A stretch of DNA of 64,000 nt from Myxococcus fulvus (GCF_900111765.1 NZ_FOIB01000006.1:124001-188000), one strand, 5' to 3'. Positions 53,336 to 62,327 are shown, counted from the stretch's first letter. Program-made: numbers and translations. The notes: generated from the letters alone by a model not told the origin.

Positions 53336-54613
53336 ATGTCTCCCGCCGCACCGCAGCAGCGCGAAACCGGTCGCTTCGGCAAGTACCGGCTCATCGACCG
53401 CATCGCCGTTGGAGGGATGGCGGAGATCTTCCTCGCGCACCAGGAAGGTGAGGACGGACGCGAGTCGCCCGTCGTCATCAAGCGCATCCGCCCGCACCTG
53501 TCCAAGCACGCGGCCTTCGTGAAGATGTTCCTCAACGAGGCCCGGCTCGCCGCCCAGCTCAACCACCCCAACGTCGTGCAGATCCACGACCTGGGCAAAA
53601 TCGCCGAGAGCTACTTCATCGCCATGGAGTACGTGGCCGGCCGCGACATGCGCCGCGTCGTGCCCAAGGCGGAGGCGCTCGGCATCCCCTTCCCGCTGGT
53701 CTACGCGGTGAAGATCGCCTCCTGCGTCTGCGCGGGCCTGCACCACGCGCACACGAAGGCGGACCTCTACGACAACCCGCTCAACATCGTTCACCGGGAC
53801 GTGTCGCCGGAGAACATCGTCGTCGCCTTCGACGGCTCGGTGAAGATCCTCGACTTCGGCATCGCCAAGGCGGCCAACCAGGTCAGCCAGACGCGCACGG
53901 GCGAAATCAAGGGCAAGCTCAGCTACATGAGCCCCGAGCAGTGTCTGGGCAAGGCGCTGGACTGCCGCAGCGACGTGTTCTCGCTCGGCGTCGTGCTCTA
54001 CGAGTGGCTCACGGGCTTCAAGCTCTTCACGGGCGAGTCCGAGGTCGCCGTGATGCGCAGCATCACCGAGGGGAAGATCTACGCGCCCTCGTACTTCCGC
54101 GAGGACCTGCCCGAGCGCGTGGAGGTCATCCTGATGAAGGCGCTCGAGCGGGACCGCGAGCGTCGCTATCAGACGGCGGCGGAGATGCAGAAGGACCTGG
54201 ACGCGTTCCTGGACGCGTACGACTTCACGCCCACGCCGCTGCACCTGGCCAACTTCATCAAGCAGCTCTTCGAGGAGGAGCTCCAGGAGGAGCAGCGTCG
54301 CCAGCGCGCGCGCCAGGCCACCGCGCCCACCTCCGAGGAGGCGCTGGAGCTGTCCGAGGTCGTCGGCGCGCTGGACACCGCTCCACCCCCCGTGTCCGAG
54401 CCTTCCCCCGCCGTCACCGCGCCCCTGACGATTCCGCCGGGAATCGCCGCGCTCGCGCCCGGTGGCCCCGAGGAGCGCACCGAGCCGCGCATGCTGGCCG
54501 TGCCGCTCACCGTGGAGCAGTTGGAGGCGCTGGAGGCCGTGGCCCGTCGCAACAACGTGCAGCCGGGCCGGCTGGTGGCGGAGCTCCTCGAGTCCTGGCT
54601 CAAGTACCGCTGA
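53336..54613 (+). CDS. Eukaryotic-type Ser/Thr protein kinase with C-terminal ribbon-helix-helix-like segment
   Basis: 425 residues. The kinase domain (about 15-290) is complete: glycine loop RIAVGGMAEIFLA, VIKRIRPH lysine, catalytic HRDVSPENIV (near 153), DFGIAKA, and the activation-loop end SYMSPEQCLG. No transmembrane segment is present, unlike many bacterial PASTA or sensor kinases, so it is cytoplasmic. A Pro/Ala/Thr linker (about 325-380) leads to a final 40-residue segment (AVPLTVEQLEALEAVARRNNVQPGRLVAELLESW) resembling a ribbon-helix-helix DNA-binding motif. The substrate is unknown. truA starts one base after its stop. Confidence 0.92.
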   Translation: MSPAAPQQRETGRFGKYRLIDRIAVGGMAEIFLAHQEGEDGRESPVVIKRIRPHLSKHAAFVKMFLNEARLAAQLNHPNVVQIHDLGKIAESYFIAMEYVAGRDMRRVVPKAEALGIPFPLVYAVKIASCVCAGLHHAHTKADLYDNPLNIVHRDVSPENIVVAFDGSVKILDFGIAKAANQVSQTRTGEIKGKLSYMSPEQCLGKALDCRSDVFSLGVVLYEWLTGFKLFTGESEVAVMRSITEGKIYAPSYFREDLPERVEVILMKALERDRERRYQTAAEMQKDLDAFLDAYDFTPTPLHLANFIKQLFEEELQEEQRRQRARQATAPTSEEALELSEVVGALDTAPPPVSEPSPAVTAPLTIPPGIAALAPGGPEERTEPRMLAVPLTVEQLEALEAVARRNNVQPGRLVAELLESWLKYR

Positions 54614-54614
54614 C

Positions 54615-55412
54615 ATGCCTCGGCTGAAGCTGACGCTCGAATACGAGGGCACGCGGTACGTGGGCTGGCAGGTGCAACCCAATGGCCGCGCCCTCCAGGC
54701 CGTGCTCGAGGAGTCCCTGGGACGTCTGCTCGGAGAGCAGGTGTCCGTGCGCTCCGCCGGGCGCACCGATTCGGGTGTGCACGCGACAGGACAGGTCATC
54801 TGCTTCGACACCGAGCGCGCGCTGCCGCTGAAGGCCTATGTGCAGGGCCTCAACAGCCTGCTGCCAGAGGACGTCGCGGTGGTGAGCGCGGTGGAGGCCC
54901 CAGAGGGGTTCGACCCGAGGCGCTGGTCCCGAGGCAAGCGTTACCGTTACCGGGTGAACAATCGCCGCACGCGCTCGCCGCTCCTGCGCACGACGCACTG
55001 GGAGGTGTTCGCGCCGCTGGACGTGGAGGCGATGCGGAGGGCCTCCGCGCACCTGCTGGGCCGACATGACTACTCCGCGTTCCGGGCGTCGGACTGCCAG
55101 GCGAAGCACGCGGTGCGCGAGGTGCGCCGGCTGTCCGTCGAGGGCGAGCCGGGTGGGGCCATCAGCTTCGTGGTGGAGGGGACGGCCTTCCTGAAGCACA
55201 TGGTCCGAAACCTCGTGGGCACGCTGGTGGAGGTGGGCAAGGGGCGTCGGTCCGAGGCGTGGGTGGCCGAGGTGCTGGCCTCGCGGAACCGGAAGAACGC
55301 GGGGCCCACGGCGCCGCCCCAGGGCCTGGTGCTGGAGGAGGTCTTCTACGCGGACGGCCCGCCTCCTCGCTCAGCGGGGGGCGAAGCGGACGCGGACGAG
55401 GACGAGGGCTGA
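54615..55412 (+). CDS. truA: tRNA pseudouridine(38-40) synthase
   Basis: 265 residues from the ATG at 54615. The catalytic aspartate is D52 in AGRTDSGVHA. Other TruA blocks are LEYEGTRYVGWQ, LNSLLPEDVAV, FDPRRWSRGKRYRYRV and FLKHMVRNLVGTL. It isomerises uridines 38, 39 and 40 in the anticodon arm of tRNAs. The protein ends with a short acidic tail (ADADEDEG). It begins one base after the kinase stop, suggesting co-transcription. Confidence 0.95.
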   Translation: MPRLKLTLEYEGTRYVGWQVQPNGRALQAVLEESLGRLLGEQVSVRSAGRTDSGVHATGQVICFDTERALPLKAYVQGLNSLLPEDVAVVSAVEAPEGFDPRRWSRGKRYRYRVNNRRTRSPLLRTTHWEVFAPLDVEAMRRASAHLLGRHDYSAFRASDCQAKHAVREVRRLSVEGEPGGAISFVVEGTAFLKHMVRNLVGTLVEVGKGRRSEAWVAEVLASRNRKNAGPTAPPQGLVLEEVFYADGPPPRSAGGEADADEDEG

Positions 55413-55432
55413 AGTGGAGTAGGCTGCCGGCC

Positions 55433-56359
55433 GTGAGCCCCAAGACCAGTGCCCTCGAGCCGCTGCGCGTACGCATCCGCCGTTTCCAGTTCATCGTGGG
55501 ACTGGGTTTCATCGCGCTGGTCATGGGCTCGACGCTGAGTGTGTCGCTGACGCTGCGGTTGAGCCAGCGGGTGCAGTCGCTGTCCTTCGGTCCGCTCAAG
55601 ATTCTGGTCGCGGTGCTGCTGGAGAACCTGTGGCTGCTCGCGGTGCTGCCGACGCTCTGCTACGGCGCGGGGCGGGTGATGGAGCTGCGGCCGTGGAAGA
55701 CGGCGGCGGGCGCGGCGGTGTCCGGCGCCACCTTCGTCCTCGCGCTGGGCTTCGTGCAGGGCGGCGCGGATGCGCTGTGGCTGGGCGGCCTGGGCTCGGT
55801 GCTGAACGTCTTCGCCTTCGCGGGCGGCGTGGTGCTCAGCGCCCGTGCGCTGAAGCTCGGACGGGACGCGGCGGCGAAGCAGACGGAGAAGACGCAGGCG
55901 AAGTCCGAGGCCCGCAAGTCCGAGTACGACGAGTTCCTCCGCGCGGCGGAGCAGGGCGGTGCCCGACTGGAGCAGCGTGAGGCGCAGGGAGCTTCCTCAG
56001 GCGCCGCGACGACGGCCACCGTGGAGGGCGCTTCGACGGGCGCCGCGTCCGCCGCCTCGCCGCCGACCGCCGAGACACTGGGCTCCCCTTCCGCGAGCAC
56101 GGTGGCGACTCCCGGTGTCTCGACTCCCACCAACGCTGAATCGCTCAGCGCAGCTCCGTCGAACGCGGACACGGTTGCTCCGCCTCAAGCTGCGCCAGCC
56201 CCGAGCGCGGTGGAGACCCTGGGGGCCTCGACGACGAGTGCCACGACGGCAGGGCCCCTCGGTGAGGCGCTCCCCGGGCAGGTGATTCGCCTGCCCGAGC
56301 AGTCCCTGTCCGCCCAGGCACCGGAGGCTCCGGAGTCACCGAAGCCTCCCGTGCCCTAA
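55433..56359 (+). CDS. Hypothetical membrane protein with low-complexity tail
   Basis: 308 residues from the GTG at 55433. Four hydrophobic segments (about 19-40, 56-76, 85-106, 112-136) form the N-terminal half. After a charged stretch (KQTEKTQAKSEARKSEYDEF) the last 140 residues are almost entirely Ala, Ser, Thr, Pro and Gly, with no fold predicted. No family was recognised. It follows truA in the same direction and converges with the antiporter gene. Confidence 0.7.
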   Translation: MSPKTSALEPLRVRIRRFQFIVGLGFIALVMGSTLSVSLTLRLSQRVQSLSFGPLKILVAVLLENLWLLAVLPTLCYGAGRVMELRPWKTAAGAAVSGATFVLALGFVQGGADALWLGGLGSVLNVFAFAGGVVLSARALKLGRDAAAKQTEKTQAKSEARKSEYDEFLRAAEQGGARLEQREAQGASSGAATTATVEGASTGAASAASPPTAETLGSPSASTVATPGVSTPTNAESLSAAPSNADTVAPPQAAPAPSAVETLGASTTSATTAGPLGEALPGQVIRLPEQSLSAQAPEAPESPKPPVP

Positions 56360-56365
56360 CGTACC

Positions 56366-57976
56366 TCAGGTCCCGACGGCGCTCGTGGGCGTCGACGGCG
56401 CGGCGGGCGAGGAGGTGTGAGCCTCGGCGGCGTCAGCCTGGGCGATGCGCTCGTCCAGCTCCGCGGTGAGCGTGGCGAAGGCCTCCTTGCCGATGGTGGC
56501 CGACTGGTACGCCTTGAGCAGCGACTCCTTCTCGACGATGAGCACGCGGCGGATGGCCTCCTGGTGCTCCTCTTCGTGGAAGCGCATCGACTGCTGCTTG
56601 AGCTGCGCCAGCTCCGCCTCCATCACGCGCTCCTTCTCTTGGTAGTCCTTCTCGACCTGGCTCACCACGTCGCCGGGAATCTCCCGCGCGCGGCGCATCG
56701 CCTCGAGCGCGGCCATCGCGGCGTGGATGGCGCCCAGTCGACCGCGGGCCAGCTCGTACTGCTCCTGGTACTCGTCCTTGAGGCCGGTGATGCGCAGCTT
56801 GCGCAACAGCGGCGCCATGGTGAGGCCCTGGAACACGATGGATAGCACCACCACGCCGAACGTCATGTTCACCAGCAGCTCGCGGTGCGCGAAGTCCGCC
56901 GGGAGACTGAGCACCAGCACCATGGAGATGGCGCCCCGGAGCCCCGCCCACGTGAGCACTCCGCTCCAGGACCACGGCATGCGCTCCGACGTGAGCTTCA
57001 GGATGGCGGACACGCCGTACACCACCACCGCGCGGCCCGCGATGACCGCGAAGTAGGCCGCCAGGATCGGCTTCCACGACGCGAGCAGCGAGGTGAGGTT
57101 CACCTCCAGGCCGATGAGCAGGAACACCACCGAGTTGAGCGCGAAGGACCAGTACTCCCAGAAGCTCTCCACCGCGACGCGCGTGGTGGGGCTCATGCCC
57201 TCGTGCGTGGCCCAGTTGCCGCACAGCATGCCGGCGACCACCGTCGCGATGACGCCCGAGTAGTGGAAGTTCTCCGCGATGACGAACGAGCCGTACGCCG
57301 CGATGACGGTGCAGGTGATCTCCACCATCGCGTCATCCACCTTCTTGATGACCCGCGCGGCCACGTAGCCCACCGCGCTGCCCACCACCATGCCCATGCC
57401 GGCGACCTTGATGAAGTCCATCACCGCGCCGCCCACCGTGAACTGGCCGCCCATCGCCACGGCCACCACCAGCGTGAAGAGCACCACGGCGGTGCCGTCG
57501 TTCAGCAGGCTCTCACCCTCCACCAGGATGAGCAGCCGCTTGGGCGCGCCCAACGACTTGAACAGGCCCACCACCGCAATCGGGTCCGTGGAGACGATGA
57601 CCGACGCGAACACCATCGCCGGAATCATCCCGAACCCCGTCACCACGTTCATCCCCTCCACCCAGTGCGAGAGGATGAACGCCGTCAGGCCCGCCGACGC
57701 CGCCACGCCCGGAATCGCCATGGCGTGGATGGTCAGCTTGTTCTTCCAGAACTTGCGGAACTCGAGGTGGAACGCCGCCTCGAACAAGAGGCCCGGCAGG
57801 ATGATGGCGAAGAGCAGCTCCTTGGTGAGGTGCGGTGGCTCGAACAGATGCACCGCGCCCAGCGTCAACCCCGCCACCACCAGGGCCACCGTGTAGGGAA
57901 TCTTGAAATACCGCGCCGCGATGGCCACCGCGGTCGCGACTGCGAAGATGAGGACGAAGGCCAATTCGAAATGCAT
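56366..57976 (-). CDS. CPA1-family monovalent cation/proton antiporter
   Basis: 536 residues. About twelve transmembrane segments occupy residues 1-405, with the CPA1 core motifs FASVIVSTDPIAVVG (the ND/TD-type ion site), EGESLLNDGTAVVLF and WAGLRGAISMVLVLSLP. A cytoplasmic helical tail of about 130 residues (coiled-coil-like, rich in Glu, Gln and Arg) follows and may regulate activity. It exchanges Na+ or K+ for H+ across the inner membrane. Transcribed alone, convergent with the upstream membrane protein. Confidence 0.92.
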   Translation of the reverse strand: MHFELAFVLIFAVATAVAIAARYFKIPYTVALVVAGLTLGAVHLFEPPHLTKELLFAIILPGLLFEAAFHLEFRKFWKNKLTIHAMAIPGVAASAGLTAFILSHWVEGMNVVTGFGMIPAMVFASVIVSTDPIAVVGLFKSLGAPKRLLILVEGESLLNDGTAVVLFTLVVAVAMGGQFTVGGAVMDFIKVAGMGMVVGSAVGYVAARVIKKVDDAMVEITCTVIAAYGSFVIAENFHYSGVIATVVAGMLCGNWATHEGMSPTTRVAVESFWEYWSFALNSVVFLLIGLEVNLTSLLASWKPILAAYFAVIAGRAVVVYGVSAILKLTSERMPWSWSGVLTWAGLRGAISMVLVLSLPADFAHRELLVNMTFGVVVLSIVFQGLTMAPLLRKLRITGLKDEYQEQYELARGRLGAIHAAMAALEAMRRAREIPGDVVSQVEKDYQEKERVMEAELAQLKQQSMRFHEEEHQEAIRRVLIVEKESLLKAYQSATIGKEAFATLTAELDERIAQADAAEAHTSSPAAPSTPTSAVGT

Positions 57977-58080
57977 CGTTCCTTGCCTGGTTTGACGTCA
58001 AAACTTCAAAGGAACGGACCATAACCCAGATGCCCCGCGAGGCGAGGCACCCAGGCGCAAATGGCGCGGCGGGTGCCTGT

Positions 58081-58956
58081 CTACCCGGTCCCCAGCAGGG
58101 GCTCGAAGAGGGCGCGAGGGTCCAGGCCCGGAGGCAGGCCGGAGACGCCGCCGTCGTTCACCTCGATGACGGCCCAGCCGCCGTCCTGGAGCATGGCGAC
58201 GTCGAGGGAGAAGAAGGGTGAGTCGATGCGGCGTCCCAGCGGCTCGAAGGATGAGAAGTCGGGGACCTCGACGTCGAACTCATGCTGGGGCTCGGCGGCG
58301 AGCAGGCGGCCGTGGCCGAAGAAGAGGCGGAACTCCAGGTGGGCGGGGCCGGTGGGCGTGCGGCCGTAGACCTTGAGGGGCAGGTACTTGCGGACGACGA
58401 GCCCCCGCTCGAAGCGCTCGCCGCGCTCCTCGATGAGGTTCTCGCACGTGCGCGCGAAGTCCTCGAGCGTGGCGCCGGCGGGCACGTAGCAGGCCTCCTC
58501 CCAGCGCTCCTTCGCGGACTTCACGTGGTCTTTGAGAATCCACGGCGGAGGGCCGAGCACGCGGACCGCTTCGCTCCAGGCCTCGCGGGCCTGCGTGCCC
58601 TCCGTCCAGATGGAGCGCGCGGTGTAGCGCGCGAGGCGCGGGTACCAGAGAGGCAGGTACAGCGCGGCGGCGTACTGCGTGGGGGTGGTGGTGAGCCGGT
58701 GGCCGCGCTCGGAGAGGGCCTCGTCGAGCGCGCCGTACTCCTCCTCGGTGAGCATCCAGCCCCGGTAGAGCAGGCGCAGGGGGCCTTGGTGCGGCACGGC
58801 CTCGAGCGCCAGCTCGGCGTTGCCGTTGAGCAGCGCGGCCAGGTCCACCTGGTACGTGTCGAACCCCAGGGCCTCCGCGGCCTCGGCCTCCACGTCGAAG
58901 GTGTCGTGCTGGGAGGGATTGCGACCGAAGAGCAGGGCGTGCGCGGTGCGAGCCAT
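58081..58956 (-). CDS. ATP-grasp domain protein
   Basis: 291 residues from the ATG at 58956. The C-terminal two thirds follow the ATP-grasp plan: ILKDHVKSAKERWEEACYV (nucleotide-binding lysine region), GLVVRKYLPL, HLEFRLFFGHGRLLAAE, and the metal-binding FSLDVAMLQDGGWAVIEVNDGGVSG. ATP-grasp enzymes join a carboxylate to an amine or thiol through an acyl-phosphate. The substrate is unknown. It starts 2 bases after the stop of a small cysteine-rich protein gene, so the two form a pair. Confidence 0.82.
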   Translation of the reverse strand: MARTAHALLFGRNPSQHDTFDVEAEAAEALGFDTYQVDLAALLNGNAELALEAVPHQGPLRLLYRGWMLTEEEYGALDEALSERGHRLTTTPTQYAAALYLPLWYPRLARYTARSIWTEGTQAREAWSEAVRVLGPPPWILKDHVKSAKERWEEACYVPAGATLEDFARTCENLIEERGERFERGLVVRKYLPLKVYGRTPTGPAHLEFRLFFGHGRLLAAEPQHEFDVEVPDFSSFEPLGRRIDSPFFSLDVAMLQDGGWAVIEVNDGGVSGLPPGLDPRALFEPLLGTG

Positions 58957-58958
58957 GA

Positions 58959-59276
58959 CTAGTTCCCTCCCCGGCGCTTCGAGTCGTCTTCCGTGTCCTT
59001 GAGGTCGAGGCTGGCCAGCAGTCCTTCGGGAATTCGTCCGCCGAAGATGATGTCCAGCGCGTGGCGTGGGGTGGGGGACTCGAGCGGGCCCGCGCAGCGG
59101 ATGCAGGCGAGGGCCTCGCCGACGCAGCGCTCGCACCAGAAGCGTCGGCAGGCGGGGCAGTGTCGGTAGTGGGTGGCGAAGTGCTCCGGCTGGGCCGCGG
59201 CCACGGGATTTCCCGCGGGGTCCACCGAGAGCGAGATGACGCGAGGACAGCCTCCAGCACATTCAGCGATGGGCAT
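58959..59276 (-). CDS. Small cysteine-rich (zinc-ribbon-like) protein
   Basis: 105 residues. Its cysteines are arranged as CAGGC near the start, then HCPACRRFWCERC and CIRC in the middle, a pattern like two zinc knuckles of a small binding domain. A hydrophilic tail follows (DLKDTEDDSKRRGGN). It is upstream of and nearly abutting the ATP-grasp gene. A role as modified substrate or partner of that enzyme is a guess from adjacency only. Confidence 0.7.
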   Translation of the reverse strand: MPIAECAGGCPRVISLSVDPAGNPVAAAQPEHFATHYRHCPACRRFWCERCVGEALACIRCAGPLESPTPRHALDIIFGGRIPEGLLASLDLKDTEDDSKRRGGN

Positions 59277-59587
59277 GCGCGGCCTTTCGTCGAGAGCAGG
59301 GAGCGAGGGCGCAACCCGGACGCGGGCACACGGAGTGCCTGACGTGCTGGCGGAAGATTCTCACGCGCGAGCGCACGCACGACTTTCGACGAAGGCTGGG
59401 GGCTTCGGCGTACCCGACTGCGTGGCACGGTGACTCCTGACGGCGGCCCGCAGCCGCGCCCGCAGCAACGGAGGTGGATGTCGCCGTGTCCTCAGGTTCA
59501 ATGGTTCCTGCACGCGTGAGGCGTGACAGTGGCGCCGGGTCGACCGCGAGGCTCGGGTCCACCCGAAACCCCATTCCTGGAGCATGC
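59277..59587. other. Divergent intergenic region, no gene recognised
   Basis: About 310 bases between the divergent cysteine-rich gene and the secreted-protein gene. ORFs crossing it on either strand do not look coding. I see no convincing promoter, RNA gene or repeat, although two complementary 8-base arms (TTCGTCGA and TCGACGAA) lie about 100 bases apart. Confidence 0.4.
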
Positions 59588-60145
59588 ATGAGCACGCTGA
59601 CGCGTCGTCTGGGTGTCTGGCTGTCGAAGAGTCTGTTCTGTGCGGCACTGGTGGCGCCCGCGGGCGCGGTGCTCGCCGCGGAGCCGGTGAGCGTCATCTG
59701 TGAGCTGGGGACGTCCACGCGGACGTTCTCCCCCGCGGCGACGATGACGCCCCGGGACATCGACGTGACGACGTCATCGGCCTTCAGCAACTGCCTGACG
59801 GTGCTGGGGCAGGTCGTCCTCAACGGCAACGTGACGACGGGACCCTACGAGCGCACGGGGCTGACGTGCTCGAACCCGCTGGCCACGGGGGCGGGTGAGG
59901 CCACCATCACCTGGAACACGGGCGAGTTCTCGAAGTTCGACTACACGTCCGTCGACGTCAGCGTCGCGGGGCTGACGACGGTGGTGACGTATGCCGGGAC
60001 GGTGCTGCACGGGAAGTACTACGGCGCCACCGCGACCTGGACCATCGTCTACACGACGGCGCTCTTGAACCTGGCGTGCATGAACCCCGCGGGCGTGTCC
60101 TCGCTGGGCGGCGTCGCCCAGCTCACCATCACCCGCGTGCTCTGA
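59588..60145 (+). CDS. Secreted protein of unknown function
   Basis: 185 residues from the ATG at 59588. A Sec signal peptide ends at VLAAEP (about residue 31). The mature part is rich in Thr, Val, Gly and Ser with four cysteines (CELG, NCLTV, LTCS, LACMN), suggesting a disulfide-bonded beta-sandwich. No family was recognised. A single gene, convergent with argC and separated from it by a hairpin. Confidence 0.72.
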   Translation: MSTLTRRLGVWLSKSLFCAALVAPAGAVLAAEPVSVICELGTSTRTFSPAATMTPRDIDVTTSSAFSNCLTVLGQVVLNGNVTTGPYERTGLTCSNPLATGAGEATITWNTGEFSKFDYTSVDVSVAGLTTVVTYAGTVLHGKYYGATATWTIVYTTALLNLACMNPAGVSSLGGVAQLTITRVL

Positions 60146-60156
60146 GCCGTGAGGCC

Positions 60157-60193
60157 ACCGCGCCCGCCACCGGAATGACTCGGGGCGGGCGCG
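60157..60193. terminator. Bidirectional terminator between secreted-protein gene and argC
   Basis: CCGCGCCCGCC (60157-60167) and GGCGGGCGCGG (60183-60193) form a perfect 11-base stem with a 15-base loop between two convergent stops. There is no long T-run. Confidence 0.6.
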
Positions 60194-60200
60194 GGCTTCG

Positions 60201-61268
60201 TCACGGGTAGCAGGCCGCCTGACGCAGGCCGGTGTCCTCGGGCAGGCCCAGGGACACGTTGAAGTTCTGCACGGCCTGGCCGGCCATGCCCTTCACCAGG
60301 TTGTCCAGCGCGGCCATGACGGCCACCGAGCGGCCCTTCGTCGCGACGGAGATGTCGCAGAAGTTGCTGCCGGTGACGGCGGCGATGCGCGGGGTGCCCT
60401 CGACGATGCGCACGAACTTCGAGCCTTCGTAGTAGCGCCGGAACTTGTCCGTCAGCGACTGCGTCACCACCGCGCCGCCGTGCTCGGGCCACTCGAACTG
60501 CACGGTGGCGAAGATGCCGCGCACCATGGGCGCCGAGTGCGGCACGAAGGCCAGCCGGTGGCGCTGCGCTCCGTGGGCCACCAGCATGACCTCCACCTCC
60601 GCCTCGTGCTGGTGCTCCAGCGGCTTGTACGCGCGGAAGTCGTGCGCGCGGGTGGGGTGGTGCGTGCCCTCGCCCGGCAGCGAGCCGGAGCCGGACGAGC
60701 CCGTCACGCCCGAGACGGCGAGCAGACCCAGGCCCGGCGTGGAGGCGATGGGCAGGAGCGCCAGCTGCACCGCGGTGGCGAAGCAGCCCGGGTTGGCGAT
60801 GCGCTTGGCGCCCTTGAGCTCCTCGCGCTTCCACTCGGTGAGGCCGTACGTGAAGGTGCCCAAGAGGTCCGGCGCGGGGTGCGGCTTGCCGTAGGCGCCC
60901 GCGTAGCGGCCCGGGTGGTCCAGGCGGAAGTCAGAGGACAGGTCCACCAGCAGCACGCGCTCGGCGAGGCCCGCCTCGGCCCACTTCTTCTCCAGGCCGA
61001 GGAACTGGGTGGCCAGCTCGCCGTGGCCCAGCGCGCTGAAGACGACGGGCTGCTGCGAGTCGGCCAGCCAGCGCCAGTCCGGCTCCGCCTCGAACTTCGC
61101 GTCCACCAGTCCGCGCAGGTGCGGGTGCACCTTGTGGATGGGCTCGCCGGCGTGGTGCCGGGACACCACGCGGATGCCCGCCACCGCAGGGTGGCCGGAG
61201 AGAATCCGCAAGAGCTCGCCGCCGCCGAAGCCGGAGGCGCCCAGGATGTAGATATGTGCCCGCGTCAT
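60201..61268 (-). CDS. argC: N-acetyl-gamma-glutamyl-phosphate reductase
   Basis: 355 residues from the ATG at 61268, overlapping the previous stop (ATGA). Nucleotide fold GASGFGGGELLRIL, catalytic cysteine in ANPGCFATAV, and GVTGSSGSG and PHSAPMVRGI blocks. It reduces N-acetylglutamyl-5-phosphate to the semialdehyde with NADPH, the third step of arginine synthesis. It is the last gene of an argH-argG-X-argC operon here. If the pathway used other amino-group carriers (LysW type) a different ArgC subfamily would be expected; no LysW is seen. Confidence 0.92.
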   Translation of the reverse strand: MTRAHIYILGASGFGGGELLRILSGHPAVAGIRVVSRHHAGEPIHKVHPHLRGLVDAKFEAEPDWRWLADSQQPVVFSALGHGELATQFLGLEKKWAEAGLAERVLLVDLSSDFRLDHPGRYAGAYGKPHPAPDLLGTFTYGLTEWKREELKGAKRIANPGCFATAVQLALLPIASTPGLGLLAVSGVTGSSGSGSLPGEGTHHPTRAHDFRAYKPLEHQHEAEVEVMLVAHGAQRHRLAFVPHSAPMVRGIFATVQFEWPEHGGAVVTQSLTDKFRRYYEGSKFVRIVEGTPRIAAVTGSNFCDISVATKGRSVAVMAALDNLVKGMAGQAVQNFNVSLGLPEDTGLRQAACYP

Positions 61269-62326
61269 GACTTCCTCCCCGCGCCCAGCTTCGGCGCGAG
61301 CTTCTCCACGATGAGACCACCCAGCGCCGCCGCGTCCGCGCGAGCGTTGCGCGCCGGAACCCCGACGACCTGCTCCACGAAGCGCACGCCCACCGCGTTG
61401 TCCGTCGCCGGCCCCGCCAGCACGTCCACCTCGATGCCGTACGTCTCCTTCAGGTGCCGCACGCCGCCGGCGGCGCCCACCGGGTCGTTCGCGCACATCA
61501 CCCACGCGCCCGCCAGGCCCTTGAGCTCCGGGTCCGCGAGAATCGCCTGGACGCCGTACTCACCCATGATGCCGTCGCCCGTCTCCGCGACGATGACGTC
61601 CACGTCCGCCGACGCCAGCTCGCTGAACAGCACCCGCGCCACCCGCGCCGCCGTGCGAGGCCCCGTGCAGACGATGCCCGCGTCCGTGAAGTCCATCACC
61701 ACGTCCGCGCCGGAGTCCTGCATGCTCAGCGTGTCGCGCATCAGCGACACGCCCGTGAGCTTCGCGCCGCCCACGCGGTAGCCCGCCTGCGCCAGCTTGC
61801 GCACCATGGCGCTCGCCGCGTACGTCTTGCCCGCGTTCATGCACGTGCCCACCACGTAGACCACGGGGCACTTCACCATCGTCCCCGTGCCCTTGAGCGC
61901 GCCCGAGGAGACGTGCGCCGGCTGCCCGTTGCGCGACAGCAGCTCCGGGAACTCCAGCACCTGGCCCAGCACCTCCGCCTCGAAGGGCATGCCCACGCCG
62001 GGGTTGTGCGAGGTGCACTTGCCGATGACGCCGCCCATGTTCAGCACGTGCAGCCGCTGGCCCACGGTGACGGACTCCGGCACCACGCCCTCGTAGCCGT
62101 GAAGCGCGTTGCGGTGCCCCAGGGCGCCCACCATGATGTCGCCCGCGTGCAGCGTCACCAGCCGGCCGTGGGGGTCCTCCAGCTGGTTGTAGACGCTCTT
62201 CTCGCCGTGGATGCGCACGGCCACGACGGCGCCCTCCTCGGCCTTCACCTCGGGCGTCAGGTGCACGGTGCGACCCAGCCCCAGGTTGCGGGTGACGCTA
62301 CCGACCTTGTCGACGAAGACCTTCAT
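61265..62326 (-). CDS. Unassigned P-loop protein inside the arginine operon (DgcN/DUF1611-like C-terminal domain)
   Basis: 353 residues. The N-terminal 150 residues are beta-rich (GDIMVGALGHRNALHGYEGV, RLHVLNMGGVIGKC). From about 155 a P-loop domain begins: VVYVVGTCMNAGKTYAASAM (GKT at 166-168), then GAKLTG, DFTDAGIVCTG, VDVIVAETGDGIMGEYG and VMCANDP. This C-terminal layout parallels DUF1611/DgcN (VGTDCSVGKKY, ATGQTGI, VSDF) at 27755-28771, although the N-terminal domains differ. It sits 1 base from argG and overlaps argC, so it almost certainly acts in arginine metabolism. The activity is unknown; an acyltransferase role is a hypothesis. Confidence 0.8.
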   Translation of the reverse strand: MKVFVDKVGSVTRNLGLGRTVHLTPEVKAEEGAVVAVRIHGEKSVYNQLEDPHGRLVTLHAGDIMVGALGHRNALHGYEGVVPESVTVGQRLHVLNMGGVIGKCTSHNPGVGMPFEAEVLGQVLEFPELLSRNGQPAHVSSGALKGTGTMVKCPVVYVVGTCMNAGKTYAASAMVRKLAQAGYRVGGAKLTGVSLMRDTLSMQDSGADVVMDFTDAGIVCTGPRTAARVARVLFSELASADVDVIVAETGDGIMGEYGVQAILADPELKGLAGAWVMCANDPVGAAGGVRHLKETYGIEVDVLAGPATDNAVGVRFVEQVVGVPARNARADAAALGGLIVEKLAPKLGAGRKS

Positions 62327-62327
62327 G

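Noticed and set aside
59263..59829. 188-residue minus-strand ORF over the secreted-protein gene start
   Set aside because: It overlaps the start of a gene with a clear signal peptide and shows no protein-like pattern.
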